The notes beneath the pieces are model-generated. The model was given only the letters and a program-made list of their open reading frames with translations, ran no database searches and was not told the DNA's origin. A stretch of 19,915 nucleotides of DNA from an uncultured Faecalibacterium sp. (GTDB lineage Bacteria > Bacillota > Clostridia > Oscillospirales > Ruminococcaceae). The stretch is taken from the NCBI GenBank assembly GCA_934553285.1, contig CAKTFD010000033.1, forward strand, positions 1-19,915, written 5' to 3'. The stretch's first letter is position 1, and every line of letters begins with the position of its first letter. Position numbers and translations under genes: made by a program. Positions 1-7,956 of the stretch are shown here, piece by piece.

Positions 1-1341
1 GGTCTGGCCGGCAAGACCAAGTTCGTGGAGATCGTGCCCCGGCAGAAGCTCAAGCTGGGCTGCTTTACCGTGGAGCCGATCCATGTGAACCACTCCATCC
101 CGGATGCGGTGGCCTTTGCCATCGACAGCCCGGCAGGCACCATCATCCAGACCGGTGACTTTAAGATCGATTACACCCCGCTGGCCTGCGGCGTGACCGA
201 CCTGTCCACCCTGGCCGAGTACGGCCAGCGCGGCGTGCTGGCCCTGCTGAGCGACTCCACCAACGCAGAGCGCCCGGGTTTTACCGCTACGGAGCAGAAG
301 GTGGCCGCCGGTGTGCGCAGCCTGTTTGCCCGTGCCCGCAATAAGCGCATCATCATTGCGACCTTTGCGTCCAACATCTACCGCGTGCAGCAGATCATCG
401 ATCTGGCCGTGGAGGATGGCCGCAAGGTGGCGTTCAGCGGCCGCAGCATGGTCAACAACACCGCCATGGCGCAGGAGCTGGGCTATATGCATATCCCGGA
501 GGGCACCCTGATCAGCGTGGACGAGCTGAACCAGTACCCGCCGGAACAGGTGGTGCTGGTGACCACCGGCAGCCAGGGCGAGCCGCTGAGCGCGCTGAGC
601 CGCATGGCCTCCTGCAGCCACCGTCAGGTACGGGTAGGCCCCGGCGATTTCATCATCATCTCCGCCAACCCCATCCCCGGCAATGAAAAGAGCGTGACCA
701 AGATCGTCAACGGTCTGCTGCTGCTGGGGGCAGAGGTCATCTACGAGAGCATGTACGATGTGCATGTTTCCGGCCACGCCTGCCAGGAGGAGCAGAAGCT
801 GATGCTCACCCTGACCCGGCCCAAGTATTTCCTGCCCGTGCACGGTGAGTATAAGCAGCTGAAAAAACATGCCCTGACCGCTGCAAGCCTGGGTATCCCG
901 ACCAGCAATATCCTGATTGCGGAAAACGGCTCCAACGTCATCCTGTCGCAGGACGAGATCAAGCTGGGCGAGCCGGTGACCGCCGGTGCCGTGATGGTGG
1001 ACGGCCTGGGCGTGGGCGATGTGGGTAATGTGGTCCTGCGGGACCGCAAGCACCTGTCTGAGGATGGCCTCGTCATCATCGTGGCGACCGTGGACAGCAA
1101 GACCGGCAAGGTGCTGGCCGGGCCGGACCTCGTGAGCCGCGGCTTTGTGTACGTGCGCGAGAACGAGAGCCTGATGGACGGTGCCCAGAGTATTGTGGAA
1201 AATGCGCTGGAGCGCTGTGTGGACGAGCATGTCCGGGATTGGAACAGCGTAAAGACCCGCGTGCGTGAGGCGCTGAGCAGCTATATCTACCGGCGCACCA
1301 AGCGCAGCCCGATGATCCTGCCGATCCTGATGGAGGTCTGA
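1..1341 (+). CDS. rnj: Ribonuclease J, C-terminal part (5' end outside window)
   Basis: RNase J is a metallo-beta-lactamase/beta-CASP ribonuclease with endo- and 5'-3' exonuclease activity in mRNA decay and rRNA maturation. The frame is open from base 1, giving 446 codons; the family is about 555 residues, so roughly the first 100, including the HxHxDH zinc motif, lie upstream. Visible family features are the metal-binding aspartate in QTGDFKID, the SDSTNAERPG stretch, the beta-CASP region ATFASNIYRVQQII, the HVSGHA motif near base 763, and PVHGEYKQL, whose metal/RNA-contacting histidine is at 841-843. The C-terminal domain ends in a basic RRTKRSPMILP segment, as in Clostridial homologues. 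The stop is at 1339-1341, 49 nt before gdpP, so the two are probably co-transcribed. The GTG at 25 is an internal codon, not the start. Family assignment is secure; RNase J1 versus J2 cannot be settled. Confidence 0.95.
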   Translation, partial: GLAGKTKFVEIVPRQKLKLGCFTVEPIHVNHSIPDAVAFAIDSPAGTIIQTGDFKIDYTPLACGVTDLSTLAEYGQRGVLALLSDSTNAERPGFTATEQKVAAGVRSLFARARNKRIIIATFASNIYRVQQIIDLAVEDGRKVAFSGRSMVNNTAMAQELGYMHIPEGTLISVDELNQYPPEQVVLVTTGSQGEPLSALSRMASCSHRQVRVGPGDFIIISANPIPGNEKSVTKIVNGLLLLGAEVIYESMYDVHVSGHACQEEQKLMLTLTRPKYFLPVHGEYKQLKKHALTAASLGIPTSNILIAENGSNVILSQDEIKLGEPVTAGAVMVDGLGVGDVGNVVLRDRKHLSEDGLVIIVATVDSKTGKVLAGPDLVSRGFVYVRENESLMDGAQSIVENALERCVDEHVRDWNSVKTRVREALSSYIYRRTKRSPMILPILMEV

Positions 1342-1348
1342 TCCGGGC

Positions 1349-1366
1349 GCACCGCAAAAGCGGTGC
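1349..1366 (+). repeat. Small perfect hairpin between rnj and gdpP
   Basis: A 7-bp perfect stem (GCACCGC / GCGGTGC) closes an AAAA loop in the 49-nt gap. No T-run follows, so it is not an intrinsic terminator. It could act as an RNA processing or stability element, which is inference. Confidence 0.5.
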
Positions 1367-1390
1367 AGCGTCTGAGGAGGCAGAAAACCA

Positions 1391-3367
1391 ATGAAACGTA
1401 AACCAAGATGGACCCTGGAAATGCTCACGGTCAGCCTGGCGGTGCTGTGCGGCATGCTGCTGCTGGCACTGCTGATACAGCGCCCCAAAGGGTGGCCGCT
1501 GCTGGCTGCGCTGGTGGTGCTGTGGGGCGTGGGCACAGCGCTGTTCCGCTATAAGCTGCGCCGCTGGGTGGCGTGCTGGATGAGCGGCACCGCATTTGAA
1601 AAATCCAAGGTGCAGTTCAGCCTGGAACCGCTCTCTCAGCCGGCAGCAGTGCTCTCCGGCGAAACGGTGCTGTGGTACAACGGCCAGTTCCGCACCCGCC
1701 TGCTGGGCGGGCAGGATGTGCTGGCCAGCCGGGTGCAGAAGGTACTGCCCGGGCTGGATCTGCAGCTGTGCCGCAAGCAGGAGGGCCAGCTGCTGACCCT
1801 GGCGGATGGGTACTGGAGCGTGCACAGCTCCACCGTGCCCGGCAACGCCGAGAGCATGACCCTGCTGGTGCTGAACGAGGAGACCGAGCTGCGCCGCACC
1901 GAGGCGGAGTATAAGGCCAGCCGACCGGGCTATCTGGTCTTTCTGGTAGACGGCTACGATGATGTGTTTGGAGATATGCTGGACAGCGAGCGCGCCCGCC
2001 TGCTGGAAGGCATCAACCGCATTCTGGAAGAGATGATCGGGCGCGGCAGCGGTTTTCTGCGCCGCGTGGCCAGCGGCCGCTACATCGCGGTGGTGGAAGA
2101 GCGCCAGCTGGAGCAGTTTGCCAACCGCGGCTACGATGTGCTGGATAAGATCCGGGCGCTGGACCCGAGCGTGAATCTGTCGCTCTCCATCGGCATCGGC
2201 CGTGGGGCACGCACCCTGCGGGAGGCCCAGGATATGGCCGTGCAGGCACTGGATATGGCACAGGGACGCGGCGGCGACCAGGCTGCCGAGATGACCCCGG
2301 ATGGCTTTACCTTTTACGGCGGCGTGAGCCACGGTGTGGAAAAGCGCAGCAAGGTGCGCAGCCGTATCGTGGCCGACCAGCTGGTCAAACTTATCAAGGA
2401 AGCGGACCATGTCGTCATCATGGGCCACCGTATGAGCGACCTGGATGCCATCGGCGCAGCCGAGGGCGTGCTGCGGATCTGTAAGATCTGCGATGTACCG
2501 GCGGTCATTGCCGTCCGGCGGGACGCCACGCTGGCAGGCAGCCTGATCGATGCCCTGTGCAAGGCCGGCCAGAAGGATGATTTTATCGATCCCAAAGATG
2601 CGCTGCCCATCATCTCCAAGCGTACGCTGTGCATCGTGGTGGATACATACCAGGTGGGCCTTGTGGAAAGCAGGGAGATCCTGGAAAAATGCGGCAAGGT
2701 GGCCGTCATCGACCACCACCGCAAGGGCGTTGGCTATATCGAGAACCCGGCGCTGGTCTGCCACGAGCCGTATTCTTCCTCGGCCAGCGAGCTGGTCACC
2801 GAGCTGCTGCAGTATGTGGGCGAGCGGGATGATAAACCCAACCGTGTGGAGGCCGAGGGCCTGCTTTCCGGCATTTTGCTGGATACGCAGGACTTTACCC
2901 TGCATACCGGTGTGCGCACGTTTGAAGCCGCAGCGGCGCTGCGCCGTTATGGCGCAGAGACCGAGCGGGTGCGCAAGCTGTTTGATACCACTATGGTGGA
3001 GTACAGCGCCAAGGCCGACCTTGTGGAAAAGGCACAGATGTACAAGAACTGCGCCGTCTCCGTTGGCGGCGAGGTAGCCCCGGAAGCCCGTGTGGCCATT
3101 GCGCAGGCCGCAAACGACCTGCTGCGCATCCAGGGCGTGGATGCCAGCTTTGTGGCCGTGCAGGTGGGCACCGGCGTAAACATCTCGGCACGCAGCATGG
3201 GTGCCGTAAATGTGCAGGTGATCATGGAATCCCTGGGCGGCGGCGGCCATCAGACCATGGCGGCAGCGCAGCTCAAGCACATCACGCCGCAGGCGGCGCG
3301 CAGCCGTATCGAGGACGCCATCGATCAATATTATAAGTCCCAGAAAAAGAGCACGCCGGAAGAATGA
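1391..3367 (+). CDS. gdpP: GdpP-type cyclic-di-AMP phosphodiesterase (DHH/DHHA1)
   Basis: GdpP is a membrane enzyme that cleaves c-di-AMP to pApA, lowering the second messenger that controls K+ and osmolyte transport and wall stress. The 658-residue length fits the family. Two membrane helices (about 10-30 and 36-53) are followed by a PAS-like region and a degenerate GGDEF domain (about 170-310; the signature reads SGRYIAVVEE, so no cyclase activity is expected). The DHH domain shows GHRMSDLD (H346, D350, D352), VVDT (D418) and the D441-H442-H443 triad. The DHHA1 domain ends with GGGGHQ (H620). All expected Mn2+ ligands are present. The ATG at 1391 follows GAGGAGG (1374-1380). In Firmicutes gdpP usually lies directly before rplI-dnaB; here glf sits between. 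The C-terminus is charged and disordered. Confidence 0.93.
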   Translation: MKRKPRWTLEMLTVSLAVLCGMLLLALLIQRPKGWPLLAALVVLWGVGTALFRYKLRRWVACWMSGTAFEKSKVQFSLEPLSQPAAVLSGETVLWYNGQFRTRLLGGQDVLASRVQKVLPGLDLQLCRKQEGQLLTLADGYWSVHSSTVPGNAESMTLLVLNEETELRRTEAEYKASRPGYLVFLVDGYDDVFGDMLDSERARLLEGINRILEEMIGRGSGFLRRVASGRYIAVVEERQLEQFANRGYDVLDKIRALDPSVNLSLSIGIGRGARTLREAQDMAVQALDMAQGRGGDQAAEMTPDGFTFYGGVSHGVEKRSKVRSRIVADQLVKLIKEADHVVIMGHRMSDLDAIGAAEGVLRICKICDVPAVIAVRRDATLAGSLIDALCKAGQKDDFIDPKDALPIISKRTLCIVVDTYQVGLVESREILEKCGKVAVIDHHRKGVGYIENPALVCHEPYSSSASELVTELLQYVGERDDKPNRVEAEGLLSGILLDTQDFTLHTGVRTFEAAAALRRYGAETERVRKLFDTTMVEYSAKADLVEKAQMYKNCAVSVGGEVAPEARVAIAQAANDLLRIQGVDASFVAVQVGTGVNISARSMGAVNVQVIMESLGGGGHQTMAAAQLKHITPQAARSRIEDAIDQYYKSQKKSTPEE

Positions 3368-3389
3368 CCGGCAAAAGGGGAACGAAAGC

Positions 3390-4493
3390 ATGAAACAGTA
3401 TGATTATCTCATCGTCGGTGCCGGCCTTTTTGGTGCCGTGTTTGCGCACGAAGCAAAAAAAGCAGGCAAAAAGTGCCTTGTCATCGATAAACGCGACCAT
3501 ATTGCAGGCAATATCTATACCGAGGCCGTGGAGGGCATCAACGTGCACCGCTACGGGGCGCATATCTTCCACACCAACAACAAGGCAGTGTGGCAGTATG
3601 TAAACCAGTTTGCGGAGTTCAACCGCTATACCAACAGCCCGGTGGCCAACTATCATGGCCAGATCTACAACCTGCCCTTCAATATGAACACCTTTAACAA
3701 GATGTGGGGCGTAGTGACCCCTGCCGAGGCCCGGGCCAAGATCGAGGAGCAGAAAGCCGCTGCAGGCATCACCGATCCCCAGAATCTGGAAGAACAGGCC
3801 ATCAGCCTGGTGGGCACCGATATCTACGAAAAGCTCATCAAGGGCTATACCGGCAAGCAGTGGGGCCGCCCCTGTACCGAACTGCCGGCCTTTATCATCA
3901 AGCGCCTGCCGGTGCGCTTTACCTACGATGATAACTACTTCAATGCGCTGTATCAGGGCATCCCCAACGGCGGCTACACCGCGATGGTGGAAAAAATGCT
4001 GGCGGATACCGAAGTACGGCTGAGCGTGGATTATCTGGCCGATAAGGCTGCGCTGGATGCCCTGGCCGAAAAGGTGGTCTACACCGGGCCGGTGGATGCC
4101 TACTTTGGCTACCGTCTGGGTGCGCTGCAGTACCGCAGCGTCCGCTTTGAGACCGAGGTGCTGGATACCGACAACTATCAGGGCAACGCGGTGGTCAACT
4201 ATACCGATGCCGAAACGCCCTATACCCGCATCATCGAGCACAAGCACTTTGAGTTTGGCACCCAGCCCAAAACGGTCATCAGCCGGGAGTACAGCGCCGA
4301 GTGGAAAAAGGGTGATGAACCGTATTATCCCGTCAACGATGAGAAAAACAGCGCCCTGTATGCGCAGTATAAGGCGCTGGCAGATGCCGAGCCGGGCGTA
4401 CTGTTCGGCGGCCGTCTAGGCGAGTACAAATATTACGATATGGACAAGGTCATCGAGGTAGCGCTGGATGTGGCCGCAAAGGAGCTGGCGTAA
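3390..4493 (+). CDS. glf: UDP-galactopyranose mutase
   Basis: Glf is a flavoenzyme that interconverts UDP-galactopyranose and UDP-galactofuranose, the donor for galactofuranose in surface polysaccharides. The 367-residue protein begins with the FAD-binding Rossmann motif VGAGLFG (G10, G12, G15), followed by the acidic VIDKRDHIAGN segment. Further family motifs are HRYGAHIFHT, the substrate-binding NLPFNMNTF and KGYTGKQWGR, and a C-terminal GRLGEYKYYDMD that closes the FAD site. Length and motifs look complete. The ATG at 3390 follows AAGGGG (3375-3380), only 22 nt after gdpP, so it is probably co-transcribed with gdpP. No galactofuranosyl transferase or other polysaccharide gene lies in the window, so glf is separated from its pathway. 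Its position inside the usual gdpP-rplI-dnaB block is unusual. Function is secure from motifs. Confidence 0.95.
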   Translation: MKQYDYLIVGAGLFGAVFAHEAKKAGKKCLVIDKRDHIAGNIYTEAVEGINVHRYGAHIFHTNNKAVWQYVNQFAEFNRYTNSPVANYHGQIYNLPFNMNTFNKMWGVVTPAEARAKIEEQKAAAGITDPQNLEEQAISLVGTDIYEKLIKGYTGKQWGRPCTELPAFIIKRLPVRFTYDDNYFNALYQGIPNGGYTAMVEKMLADTEVRLSVDYLADKAALDALAEKVVYTGPVDAYFGYRLGALQYRSVRFETEVLDTDNYQGNAVVNYTDAETPYTRIIEHKHFEFGTQPKTVISREYSAEWKKGDEPYYPVNDEKNSALYAQYKALADAEPGVLFGGRLGEYKYYDMDKVIEVALDVAAKELA

Positions 4494-4512
4494 ACGGTTT
4501 TCCCGCTTCCTC

Positions 4513-4541
4513 TTGCCCAAATCCGACAAATGCGCTATACT
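4513..4541 (+). promoter_or_regulatory. Sigma-A-type promoter for rplI
   Basis: TTGCCC (4513-4518) and TATACT (4536-4541) are separated by 17 nt in an AT-richer gap after glf. Transcription should start near 4548, about 44 nt before the rplI start codon. Confidence 0.75.
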
Positions 4542-4556
4542 ATTATCATAAGACTG

Positions 4557-4572
4557 CACCGGTTTTCCGGTG
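4557..4572 (+). promoter_or_regulatory. Hairpin in the rplI leader
   Basis: A 6-bp perfect stem (CACCGG / CCGGTG) with a TTTT loop lies just downstream of the predicted start and 7 nt before the Shine-Dalgarno site. It may protect the 5' end or regulate translation; no ribosomal-protein leader family is recognised. Confidence 0.4.
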
Positions 4573-4591
4573 AGAAGTGAGGGATACTATC

Positions 4592-5047
4592 ATGAAAGTG
4601 ATTCTGAAACAGGATATCAAGGGCATCGGCAAAAAGGACGAGATCCATGAGGTCTCCGACGGCTACGCCCGCAACTACCTGTTCCCGCGCAAGCTGGCCG
4701 CTGTGGCGGATGCCAGCGCTGTGAACGTTGCCCGCAGCAAGGAAGCTGCTGCTGATTTCCACGAGGCCGAGACCGTGGCTGCTGCCAAGGCGCTGGCTGC
4801 CAAGATCGAGGGCAAGACCGTGACCATCAAGGCCAAGGGCGGCGCATCCGGCCGTCTGCACGGCAAGGTGACCGGCAAGGAAGTTGCCGAAGCACTGGCT
4901 GCGCTGGCAGGTGCACCCATCGACAAAAAGAAGATCGAGCTGGAGACCAAGGACATCAAGGATGCCGGTGTGTTCAACGGCAAGGTCCGTCTGTACGTTG
5001 GTGTCGTTGCTTCCTTCAAGATCCAGGTGGAAGTGGAACAGGCCTGA
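4592..5047 (+). CDS. rplI: 50S ribosomal protein L9 (bL9)
   Basis: bL9 binds 23S rRNA at the base of the L1 stalk and extends outward, helping maintain the reading frame. The 151 residues match the usual 147-152. The N-terminal RNA-binding domain begins MKVILKQDIKGIGKK and carries the L9 signature around VSDGYARNYLFPRKLA. A long charged connecting helix (about 40-75) and a C-terminal domain with GRLHGKVT follow. The ATG at 4592 was chosen over an in-frame GTG at 4577 because GAGGG (4579-4583) sits 8 nt upstream and the protein then begins as in the family. The gene has its own promoter and a strong terminator, so it can act as a single-gene unit in front of dnaB. Identity is certain. Confidence 0.97.
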   Translation: MKVILKQDIKGIGKKDEIHEVSDGYARNYLFPRKLAAVADASAVNVARSKEAAADFHEAETVAAAKALAAKIEGKTVTIKAKGGASGRLHGKVTGKEVAEALAALAGAPIDKKKIELETKDIKDAGVFNGKVRLYVGVVASFKIQVEVEQA

Positions 5048-5061
5048 TCTGTGTGCCGTTT

Positions 5062-5090
5062 GCGCCCCCTCACAGCAGGGGGCGCTTTTT
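5062..5090 (+). terminator. Intrinsic terminator after rplI
   Basis: A 9-bp perfect GC-rich stem (GCGCCCCCT 5062-5070 / AGGGGGCGC 5077-5085) with a 6-nt loop is followed at once by TTTTT. It lies 15 nt after the rplI stop and 44 nt before dnaB. Confidence 0.9.
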
Positions 5091-5133
5091 GGCTTTACAG
5101 GATGCTTTGGATTTTGGATAAGGACAAACTACT

Positions 5134-6534
5134 ATGCCGAACGAACGACGTTATTCCAATGAACTGAATCTGGAGAGCGTGGGCATCAATCTGCCCTACA
5201 ATATGCAGGCAGAGCAGAGCGTGCTGGGCGCGGTGCTGCTCAAGCCCGATACCCTGACCGATCTTGTGGAAATCATCAAGCCGAAAATGTTCTACACCCG
5301 GCAGAACGCCCAGATCTGGACCGAGATGCTGCGCCTGTTCACCAACGACCAGACCATCGATTTTGTCACCCTGCTGGATGCAGTGGTGTCCGATGGGGTG
5401 TTCCCCAGCGCGGACGAGGCCAAGGTGTACCTGACCGGCCTGGCCGAAACGGTGCCCAGCATCTCCAACGTAAAGGCCTATGCCCAGATCGTGCAGGAAA
5501 AATATCTGGTGCGCCAGCTGATGGGGGTGGCCAAGGATATTTTGCAGGATGCCGGGGACGAGCCGGATGCCGACCTTCTGCTGGAAAATGCCGAGCAGCG
5601 CATCTACGAGATCCGCTCCGGCCGGGATTCCAGCGCCCTGACCCCGCTTTCGTCCAGCATGGTGGAGACCCTGACAAACCTCCAGAAGATCAGCGGCCCG
5701 GATGCGGATAAATACAAGGGTATCCCCACCGGGTTCCGCCTGCTGGATACCGTGCTTACCGGCCTTGGCCGGGGCGATCTGGTCATCCTGGCAGCGCGTC
5801 CCGGTATGGGCAAGACCAGCTTTGCGCTGAATATTGCCACCCGCGTGGCCATGCAGCAAAAGGTGCCGGTGGCCATTTTCAGCCTGGAAATGACCAAGGA
5901 GCAGCTGACCAACCGTATCCTTTCGTCCGAGGCCGGCATCGACAGCCAGGCCTTCCGCACCGGTGCCCTGCGCGCCGAGGACTGGGAATATCTGGCGCTT
6001 GCTACGGAAAAACTGCACGATGCGCCGATCTATATGGATGATACCTCCGGCATCACCATTACCGAGATGAAGGCCAAGATCCGCCGGGTCAATCAGGATC
6101 CGGCCCGCCCCAATGTAGGCCTGATCGTCATAGACTATCTGCAGCTGATGACCACCGGCCAGCGCAGCGAGAACCGCGTGCAGGAGATCAGCTCCATTAC
6201 CCGAAACTTAAAGATCATGGCCAAGGAGCTGAACGTGCCCATCATCGCGCTGAGCCAGCTGTCCCGTGCGGTGGAAAAACAGGGCAACAACTCCAGCCAC
6301 CGCCCGCAGCTGTCGGACCTGCGCGATTCCGGTTCTATCGAGCAGGATGCGGACTGCGTTCTATTTTTGTACCGCGATTCCTACTACGCCAGCCAGAACC
6401 CGGATGGCGCCGAGGTGGATGCGGACACGGCGGAGTGCATCGTGGCGAAGAACCGCCACGGCGAGACCAGCACTGTGCCGCTGGGCTGGGATGGTGCCCA
6501 CACCCGCTTTATGGATGTGGACTTCAAACGCTGA
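5134..6534 (+). CDS. dnaB: Replicative DNA helicase DnaB
   Basis: DnaB (DnaC in B. subtilis naming) is the hexameric helicase that unwinds DNA at the replication fork and contacts primase. The 466-residue protein has the N-terminal primase-interacting domain (LPYNMQAEQSVLGAVL at about 15-30), a linker helix near 170, and the RecA-like ATPase domain. That domain shows Walker A ARPGMGKT (221-228), Walker B VIDYLQLM (D334), and the DLRDSGSIEQDAD segment that carries the arginine finger region. The end GETSTVPLGWDGAHTRF is typical. No intein or insertion is visible. AAGGA (5120-5124) precedes the ATG by 9 nt. The stop TGA shares its last base with the ATG of tilS, so translation is likely coupled. 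No convincing promoter was found after the rplI terminator. Confidence 0.96.
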   Translation: MPNERRYSNELNLESVGINLPYNMQAEQSVLGAVLLKPDTLTDLVEIIKPKMFYTRQNAQIWTEMLRLFTNDQTIDFVTLLDAVVSDGVFPSADEAKVYLTGLAETVPSISNVKAYAQIVQEKYLVRQLMGVAKDILQDAGDEPDADLLLENAEQRIYEIRSGRDSSALTPLSSSMVETLTNLQKISGPDADKYKGIPTGFRLLDTVLTGLGRGDLVILAARPGMGKTSFALNIATRVAMQQKVPVAIFSLEMTKEQLTNRILSSEAGIDSQAFRTGALRAEDWEYLALATEKLHDAPIYMDDTSGITITEMKAKIRRVNQDPARPNVGLIVIDYLQLMTTGQRSENRVQEISSITRNLKIMAKELNVPIIALSQLSRAVEKQGNNSSHRPQLSDLRDSGSIEQDADCVLFLYRDSYYASQNPDGAEVDADTAECIVAKNRHGETSTVPLGWDGAHTRFMDVDFKR

Positions 6535-7943
6535 TGGATACCGGGATGCTTGCCCGGGTGGAGGATTTCTGCACCCGGGAGGGGCTTTTGCAGCCCGGTG
6601 CGCCGCTGCATCTGGCGGCGGCAGTTTCCGGCGGGGCGGACAGCATGGCGCTGCTGCTTTTGCTGCGGCAGCTGCAGCCGGTGTTCGGCTATACGCTTTC
6701 TGCCTGCCATGTGAACCACGGCCTGCGCGGGCAGAGCGCTGACCGGGACGAGGCCTTTGTGCGCGCCGAATGCGCCCGGCTGGGGGTGCCGCTGCAGGTG
6801 TTCCATGCAGCATCACTGACCGGCCAGGTGGGCGCACCGCCGCCGCACCCCGGGGAGGACTGGGCGCGCCGCCTGCGCTACGCTGCCTTTGCGCAGCTTA
6901 CGGGGCAGGGGATAGATGCCATTGCGACTGCCCATACTGCAAATGACCAGGCCGAGACCTTGCTGCTGCGTCTGGCGCGGGGCACCGGGCTGCACGGAGC
7001 GGGCGGCATCCGGCCAAAGCGCGGATGCTACCTGCGGCCGCTGCTCTGCCTTACCCGGGCCGAGACCGAGGCCGTCTGCCGGGCAGCGGGGCAGGCATGG
7101 GTCACTGATGAGACCAATGTTACCGATGCCTATGCCCGCAACCGGCTGCGCCACAGCGCGCTGCCTGCGCTGCAAAGCACCAACGCCGCCGCCGTGCAGA
7201 ACCTGGCGCGCTTTTGCGAAAAGGCCGCCCGGGTGGATGCCTACCTTGCAGCCGAAGCCGCAAGGCTGCTGGCAGCCGCACAGCTGCCCGGCGCAGCACC
7301 GGCATGGCGGCTGGCCCCCCTGCAGGCGGCAGACCCCCTGCTGCTGGAGACCGTGCTCCACAGCTTGGTGGCACCGGTGCGGGATGCAGAGGAAAAATAT
7401 GTGCAGCTGCTGTGCGGCATCGTGCAGCAGGGCAGCGGCGCAGTACAGCTGACCGCGCAGGTACGCTTTTGCGCCGGCAGCGGGCGCTTCTGGCAGGAAA
7501 AGCAGCCGCTGCAGCCGCCGGAGCTGCTGCCGGAACAGCAGCCTTTTCAGCCCGCAGAACAGGCCGATCTTCGCCTGCGCGGGGGCTGGAAGGTGAAAGC
7601 TGCGGTGCTATCCGCTGATTTTGAAGAAAAAATACAAGTCGTTCATAAAAAAGACTTAAAAAATCGGGCGGATTATGCTAGAATAACTACGTTATACACT
7701 GGCCTTGTTCTGCGCGCACGGCAGCCGGGAGACCGGTTCCGCCCTGCGGGGCGCGGCGTGCACAAACCGCTGCGCAAATGGATGAACGAGGCCGGTATCC
7801 CGGCACCGATACGGGATACCCTGCCGCTGCTGGCCAGCGGCAGCGAGGTGATATGGGTGTGTGGGCAGGGCTTTGCCGATGGCCTTGCACCGGACGAGGA
7901 AAGCAGATGGATCCTGCAACTGGATGCAGAGATCGAAACATAG
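6534..7943 (+). CDS. tilS: tRNA(Ile)-lysidine synthetase TilS
   Basis: TilS uses ATP and lysine to modify C34 of the CAU-anticodon isoleucine tRNA to lysidine so that it reads AUA. The 469-residue product has the PP-loop ATPase motif SGGADS (32-37), the HVNHGLRG motif, AHTANDQAET, and a C-terminal domain ending in ARQPGDRFRP...LRKWMNEAGIP...VIWVCGQGFADG, typical of full-length TilS. The ATG at 6534 overlaps the dnaB stop (TGATG); the longer upstream frame is only dnaB read in another phase. Bases 7612-7700 are markedly AT-rich and use codons such as TTA, AGA and ATA that are rare nearby. The family's Lys-rich linker lies here, so the frame is genuine. The stop TAG overlaps the hpt ribosome-binding site. 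Usual partners are hpt and ftsH, as here. Confidence 0.94.
   Translation: MDTGMLARVEDFCTREGLLQPGAPLHLAAAVSGGADSMALLLLLRQLQPVFGYTLSACHVNHGLRGQSADRDEAFVRAECARLGVPLQVFHAASLTGQVGAPPPHPGEDWARRLRYAAFAQLTGQGIDAIATAHTANDQAETLLLRLARGTGLHGAGGIRPKRGCYLRPLLCLTRAETEAVCRAAGQAWVTDETNVTDAYARNRLRHSALPALQSTNAAAVQNLARFCEKAARVDAYLAAEAARLLAAAQLPGAAPAWRLAPLQAADPLLLETVLHSLVAPVRDAEEKYVQLLCGIVQQGSGAVQLTAQVRFCAGSGRFWQEKQPLQPPELLPEQQPFQPAEQADLRLRGGWKVKAAVLSADFEEKIQVVHKKDLKNRADYARITTLYTGLVLRARQPGDRFRPAGRGVHKPLRKWMNEAGIPAPIRDTLPLLASGSEVIWVCGQGFADGLAPDEESRWILQLDAEIET
7676..7684 (+). promoter_or_regulatory. Possible internal extended -10 promoter within tilS
   Basis: TGCTAGAAT fits an extended -10 (TGn + TAGAAT) inside an AT-rich island of otherwise GC-rich tilS coding sequence. 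The -35 region at 17 nt spacing is weak (TTAAAA, 7656-7661). It could supply extra hpt transcription about 270 nt downstream. This is a sequence match only. Confidence 0.3.
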
Positions 7944-7956
7944 GAGGAAAAAACGA

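Noticed and set aside
1076..3391. 771-codon open frame on the minus strand across gdpP
   Set aside because: Low-quality His/Ala/Gln-rich translation lying antisense to a clear gene; GC-rich codon bias keeps the opposite frame free of stops.
5094..5122. Promoter just upstream of dnaB
   Set aside because: The boxes would place the transcript start past the Shine-Dalgarno sequence, so they are unlikely to be used.
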